A stretch of DNA of 16,499 nt. Origin: CTSOIL-112 sp049291875 (GTDB lineage: Bacteria > Pseudomonadota > Gammaproteobacteria > Burkholderiales > Burkholderiaceae). The stretch lies in the NCBI GenBank assembly GCA_049291875.1, contig JBATQE010000033.1, forward strand, positions 1 through 16,499. Reading direction: 5' to 3'. Made by a program: the position numbers and the translations under genes. Positions 14,082 to 16,499 of the stretch are shown piece by piece; position 1 is the stretch's first letter; every line of letters starts with the position of its first letter. A model generated the notes under the pieces. It saw only the letters and a list, made by a program, of their open reading frames with translations, did no database searches and was not told where the DNA came from.

Positions 14082-15839
14082 TTATTCTCCTCGCTTCAAA
14101 ATCGGTGCGGCTGATTGCAACACTTCTGGGGTTGGACGCAAAAGCATCTCAGACAGACCTTTACCCGCCTGAACCATAGGGAACACATTTTCCGCCGGAT
14201 CCACTTGGAAATCGATGAACACCAAACGATCTTTCATCGCCAAGGCTTCTTTCAACGCGCCTTCGACATCGGCATCACGCTCGATACGCATACCGACGTG
14301 GCCATAGGCTTCCGCGAGCTTTACAAAATCGGGCAAGCCCTTAAAGTAGGTTTGCGAATAGCGCTCGTCATACTGCAATTCCTGCCATTGACGCACCATA
14401 CCCAAGTAGCCGTTATTCAAGCTAAAAATCTTGATCGGTAGCTCGTATTCTTTACAGGTCGACAGCTCTTGGATACACATCTGCACAGAACCTTCGCCCG
14501 TGATGCAACACACATCCGCATCAGGATGAAGCTTTTTCACACCCATCGCATACGGAATACCCACACCCATCGTACCCAAACCACCCGAATTAATCCAACG
14601 ACGCGGTTTGTCAAACGGATAGTATTGCGCGGCAAACATCTGATGTTGCCCCACATCCGAGGTGATGAATGCATCACCATTGGTCAAGCGGTGCAAGGTT
14701 TCGATGACTTTTTGCGGTTTGACCAATTGGCTCCCGCGATCGTAATTCAAGCTGTTGACCGCACGCCAATCATTGATCTGCGCCCACCATTTTTCAATTT
14801 TCGCCGGATTGGCTTGAAAATTCATTTCGCGCAACTGCGCCAACATATCGGTCAACACGTCTTTCACATCGCCGACAATCGGCACGTCTGCGCGCACACG
14901 CTTGGAAATGGATGACGGATCAACGTCAATATGAATGATTTTGCGCGCCACTTGGCCAAAATGTTTCGGGTTGCCCACCACGCGATCATCAAAGCGCGCA
15001 CCCACCGCCAAAATCACATCGGCGTGCTGCATCGCCATATTCGCTTCGTAGCAGCCGTGCATGCCGGGCATACCGATATAGTTCGGTGAAGACGCGCGAT
15101 AGCCGCCCAGCCCCATCAGTGTGTTCACGCATGGCATACCGACGGTATCGACCAATTGATTCAACTCGGGCGCCGCATTGGCCAAAATCACACCGCCGCC
15201 GGTGTAAATCACCGGACGTTCCGCATGAATCAGCAAATTCAATGACTTGCGAATCTGGCCGGAGTGACCTTTGACCACCGGATTGTACGAGCGCATATGC
15301 ACCGTTTCAGGATAGCCGTCAAATTTGCATTTATTGTTTGAAATGTCTTTTGGAATATCGATCAAAACCGGCCCCGGACGACCGGTTTTGGCGATATGAA
15401 ACGCCTTTTTCACCGTCGTCGCCAGCTGGCGCACGTCTTTGACCAAAAAATTGTGTTTGACAATCGGGCGCGTCACGCCGACGGCGTCGCATTCTTGAAA
15501 CGCATCTTCGCCGATCAAGGCCGTGGGCACTTGCCCCGAAATGACGACCAAAGGAATCGAATCGTAATACGCCGTGGCAATCCCTGTGACCGCATTGGTC
15601 AAGCCCGGACCGCTGGTGACCAAGCACACGCCGACTTCATTGCTCGAACGCGAATACGCATCCGCAGCATGAACCGCTGCCTGCTCATGGCGCACCAAAA
15701 TATGTTCAATACTCGATTGTTGATACAGTGCATCGTAGATATACAAGACCGAACCACCCGGATAACCAAAGATGTGTTTCACACCTTCTGCTTGTAAACA
15801 ACGAACTAATATTTCTGAACCTGTGAGTTCATGTGACAT
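14082..15839 (-). CDS. ilvI: Acetohydroxyacid synthase large (catalytic) subunit
   Basis: The 585-residue thiamine-diphosphate enzyme condenses two pyruvates, or pyruvate with 2-ketobutyrate, in the first common step of branched-chain amino acid synthesis. The catalytic glutamate is E52 (RHEQAAVHAADAYSR). FAD-binding and central-domain motifs such as GARFDDRVVG (280-289) are present. The diphosphate-binding block is ITGEGSVQM (446-454) and ends at SLNNGYLG (473-480). GEG in place of the commoner GDG is, as I recall, normal in many pseudomonads and betaproteobacteria. The start at 15839 has GAAGGGA upstream. It heads the ilvI-ilvH-ilvC unit. The gene could equally be called ilvB; I use ilvI because it is paired with ilvH and ilvC. 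Confidence 0.97.
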   Translation of the reverse strand: MSHELTGSEILVRCLQAEGVKHIFGYPGGSVLYIYDALYQQSSIEHILVRHEQAAVHAADAYSRSSNEVGVCLVTSGPGLTNAVTGIATAYYDSIPLVVISGQVPTALIGEDAFQECDAVGVTRPIVKHNFLVKDVRQLATTVKKAFHIAKTGRPGPVLIDIPKDISNNKCKFDGYPETVHMRSYNPVVKGHSGQIRKSLNLLIHAERPVIYTGGGVILANAAPELNQLVDTVGMPCVNTLMGLGGYRASSPNYIGMPGMHGCYEANMAMQHADVILAVGARFDDRVVGNPKHFGQVARKIIHIDVDPSSISKRVRADVPIVGDVKDVLTDMLAQLREMNFQANPAKIEKWWAQINDWRAVNSLNYDRGSQLVKPQKVIETLHRLTNGDAFITSDVGQHQMFAAQYYPFDKPRRWINSGGLGTMGVGIPYAMGVKKLHPDADVCCITGEGSVQMCIQELSTCKEYELPIKIFSLNNGYLGMVRQWQELQYDERYSQTYFKGLPDFVKLAEAYGHVGMRIERDADVEGALKEALAMKDRLVFIDFQVDPAENVFPMVQAGKGLSEMLLRPTPEVLQSAAPILKRGE

Positions 15840-15983
15840 GATAGAGTCCCTTCAAGGTCAAACCTAAATCCTTTGCTCCACAATTTAATGCCAGCATTTG
15901 CTTTGTTGCCGGATCAATCGCATGCTTTCGTCCTATATCACGTCCGCACGTCGTCTTTCCGCCACCCCAACAAATCTGCCACA

Positions 15984-16100
15984 TCAAACCAAAAGCAAGG
16001 TGCTTTGAAATTGATTGGCTGCGAACGAAGCGATTGTGTCGCCCGCCCACAAACAAGAATGAGTAGCCAAACCCTTGGATAAAGCAATTCGCACACTCAT
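15984..16100 (-). other. Possible ilv leader peptide frame (38 codons)
   Basis: An ATG-started frame of 38 codons begins MSVRIALSKG and ends STLLLV followed by TGA. Three adjacent leucines and a valine just before the stop are what a branched-chain attenuation leader might use. However, the AGG upstream is too close to the ATG, the predicted transcript start leaves almost no 5' leader, and no paired terminator/antiterminator is obvious. It may not be translated. Confidence 0.25.
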
Positions 16101-16109
16101 GAACCTGCG

Positions 16110-16138
16110 ACAATACTGAATTTGGCTCTTTTGGTCAA
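16110..16138 (-). promoter_or_regulatory. Promoter of the ilvI-ilvH-ilvC unit
   Basis: On the minus strand TTGACC (16133-16138) and TATTGT (16110-16115) are exactly 17 bp apart, with the AT-rich stretch GATATAAATA directly upstream as a possible UP element. Transcription should start near 16103. Confidence 0.6.
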
Positions 16139-16222
16139 GTATTTATATCAAACCGCCCTGAAAAACCACCCATCCTCGACACAAAAACCACATATTTGCG
16201 TACTTGGTTAGGTCTGTTAAAG

Positions 16223-16499
16223 CTATTCAAGCCTTTTCGCGGGACGATCAAAGCGTTCACGCCCCAAACGATACGCCTCTACCTCAAAACGATTGTCCCA
16301 ATAATAGTGCCGCCCACGCAGCCATTGCCACACGCTTTCCAGCCCATACGCCAGCGGAAACAAAAAGCCCCAGAGCATGTACTGACGCACATGCGCGAAC
16401 TCGTGCGCGCCGATCGCCCGCATTTTCCACGCCTGCCGAAACAGCACCACATGCCCGAGCGTCACGCCATCCACTGTCCCCAGAGGCATGCGCCGCAAC
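16223..16499 (-). CDS. HExxH putative zinc metallopeptidase-like protein, partial
   Basis: Only the last 91 or so codons are inside the window; the N-terminus lies beyond the right edge. The visible part contains HEFAH with its preceding GA (GAHEFAHVRQY), the HExxH zinc motif. A hydrophobic stretch follows (MLWGFLFPLAYGLESVW), then GRHYYWDNRFEVEAYRLG, whose glutamates could supply the third ligand of a gluzincin. Small proteins with this HExxHxxQY...YYxDNxFExEA layout are common in proteobacteria, usually annotated as hypothetical. Whether it is an active peptidase is unknown. It reads in the same direction as ilvI but is separated from it by 383 bp containing the ilv promoter. Confidence 0.65.
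   Translation of the reverse strand, partial: LRRMPLGTVDGVTLGHVVLFRQAWKMRAIGAHEFAHVRQYMLWGFLFPLAYGLESVWQWLRGRHYYWDNRFEVEAYRLGRERFDRPAKRLE

Larger units (their letters stand above)
15840..16222 (-). other. Long ilv leader region
   Basis: About 380 bp without a convincing gene, holding the ilv promoter and, from the predicted start near 16103, a 5' leader of about 260 nt. Inside the leader are a 38-codon open frame (15984-16100), a short AAAGCA/TGCTTT stem and a CCGGCA/TGCTGG stem. No hairpin with a U-tract typical of a simple attenuator is evident. Such a long leader suggests post-transcriptional control or an inserted repeat. Confidence 0.5.

Noticed and set aside
15829..16113. 94-codon minus-strand frame running into the ilvI start
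   Set aside because: Its only start codon is a TTG inside the predicted ilv -10 box, no ribosome-binding site is present, and the translation shows no domain; it is treated as leader sequence.
1..16499. Neisserial DNA uptake sequences (GCCGTCTGAA type)
   Set aside because: The terminators contain none and the closest string (GCCGTCCGAA near 8230) is a single mismatched copy.
1..16499. CRISPR arrays, tRNA or rRNA genes, integrase or transposase genes
   Set aside because: I scanned for regular short repeats, tRNA-like ends and transposase or integrase motifs on both strands by eye and found none.

Overview
The window looks like chromosomal core DNA from a betaproteobacterium of roughly balanced base composition. 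Three things point that way: the order rph / yicC-gmk-rpoZ-spoT, a stand-alone RnfB-type ferredoxin lacking the membrane anchor seen in gammaproteobacteria, and an ilvI-ilvH-ilvC set on the same strand and in the same order as psd-pssA. The placement rests on remembered gene order and protein style, not on a database search. No rRNA, tRNA, CRISPR array, IS element or prophage gene is visible.

Left part (1-5950): rph (RNase PH) reads left and diverges from yicC-gmk-rpoZ, which reads right and ends at a clear intrinsic terminator. After the terminator comes a bifunctional RelA/SpoT-type (p)ppGpp enzyme (spoT). Its stop codon overlaps the start of an rsxB/rnfB-like ferredoxin gene (ATGA). This block covers RNA processing, guanine nucleotide supply, RNA polymerase omega and the stringent response.

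Middle part (5950-12510): on the minus strand lie a small HD protein with all six Mesh1/SpoT-type hydrolase residues, then pssA and psd, which overlap by 8 bp (CDP-diacylglycerol to phosphatidylserine to phosphatidylethanolamine). Five genes unrelated to phospholipid or amino acid synthesis follow: a sodium-dependent NSS-family transporter and a zinc alcohol dehydrogenase (both plus strand, each with its own terminator), then DUF3079, DUF6868 and a secreted SIMPL-domain protein (minus strand). They appear to split what is usually one ilvIHC-psd-pssA neighbourhood.

Right part (12510-16499): ilvI-ilvH-ilvC reads left from a good sigma70-type promoter and an unusually long 5' leader of about 260 nt. 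It encodes acetohydroxyacid synthase (large and small subunits) and ketol-acid reductoisomerase, the first steps of valine, leucine and isoleucine synthesis. The window ends inside a gene for a small HExxH protein.

No clear new multi-gene system is visible. The items most worth a second look are the stand-alone alarmone hydrolase next to spoT, the ilv leader, the gene block inserted between ilvC and psd, the spoT-rsxB overlap, and several dyads and direct repeats in intergenic DNA.
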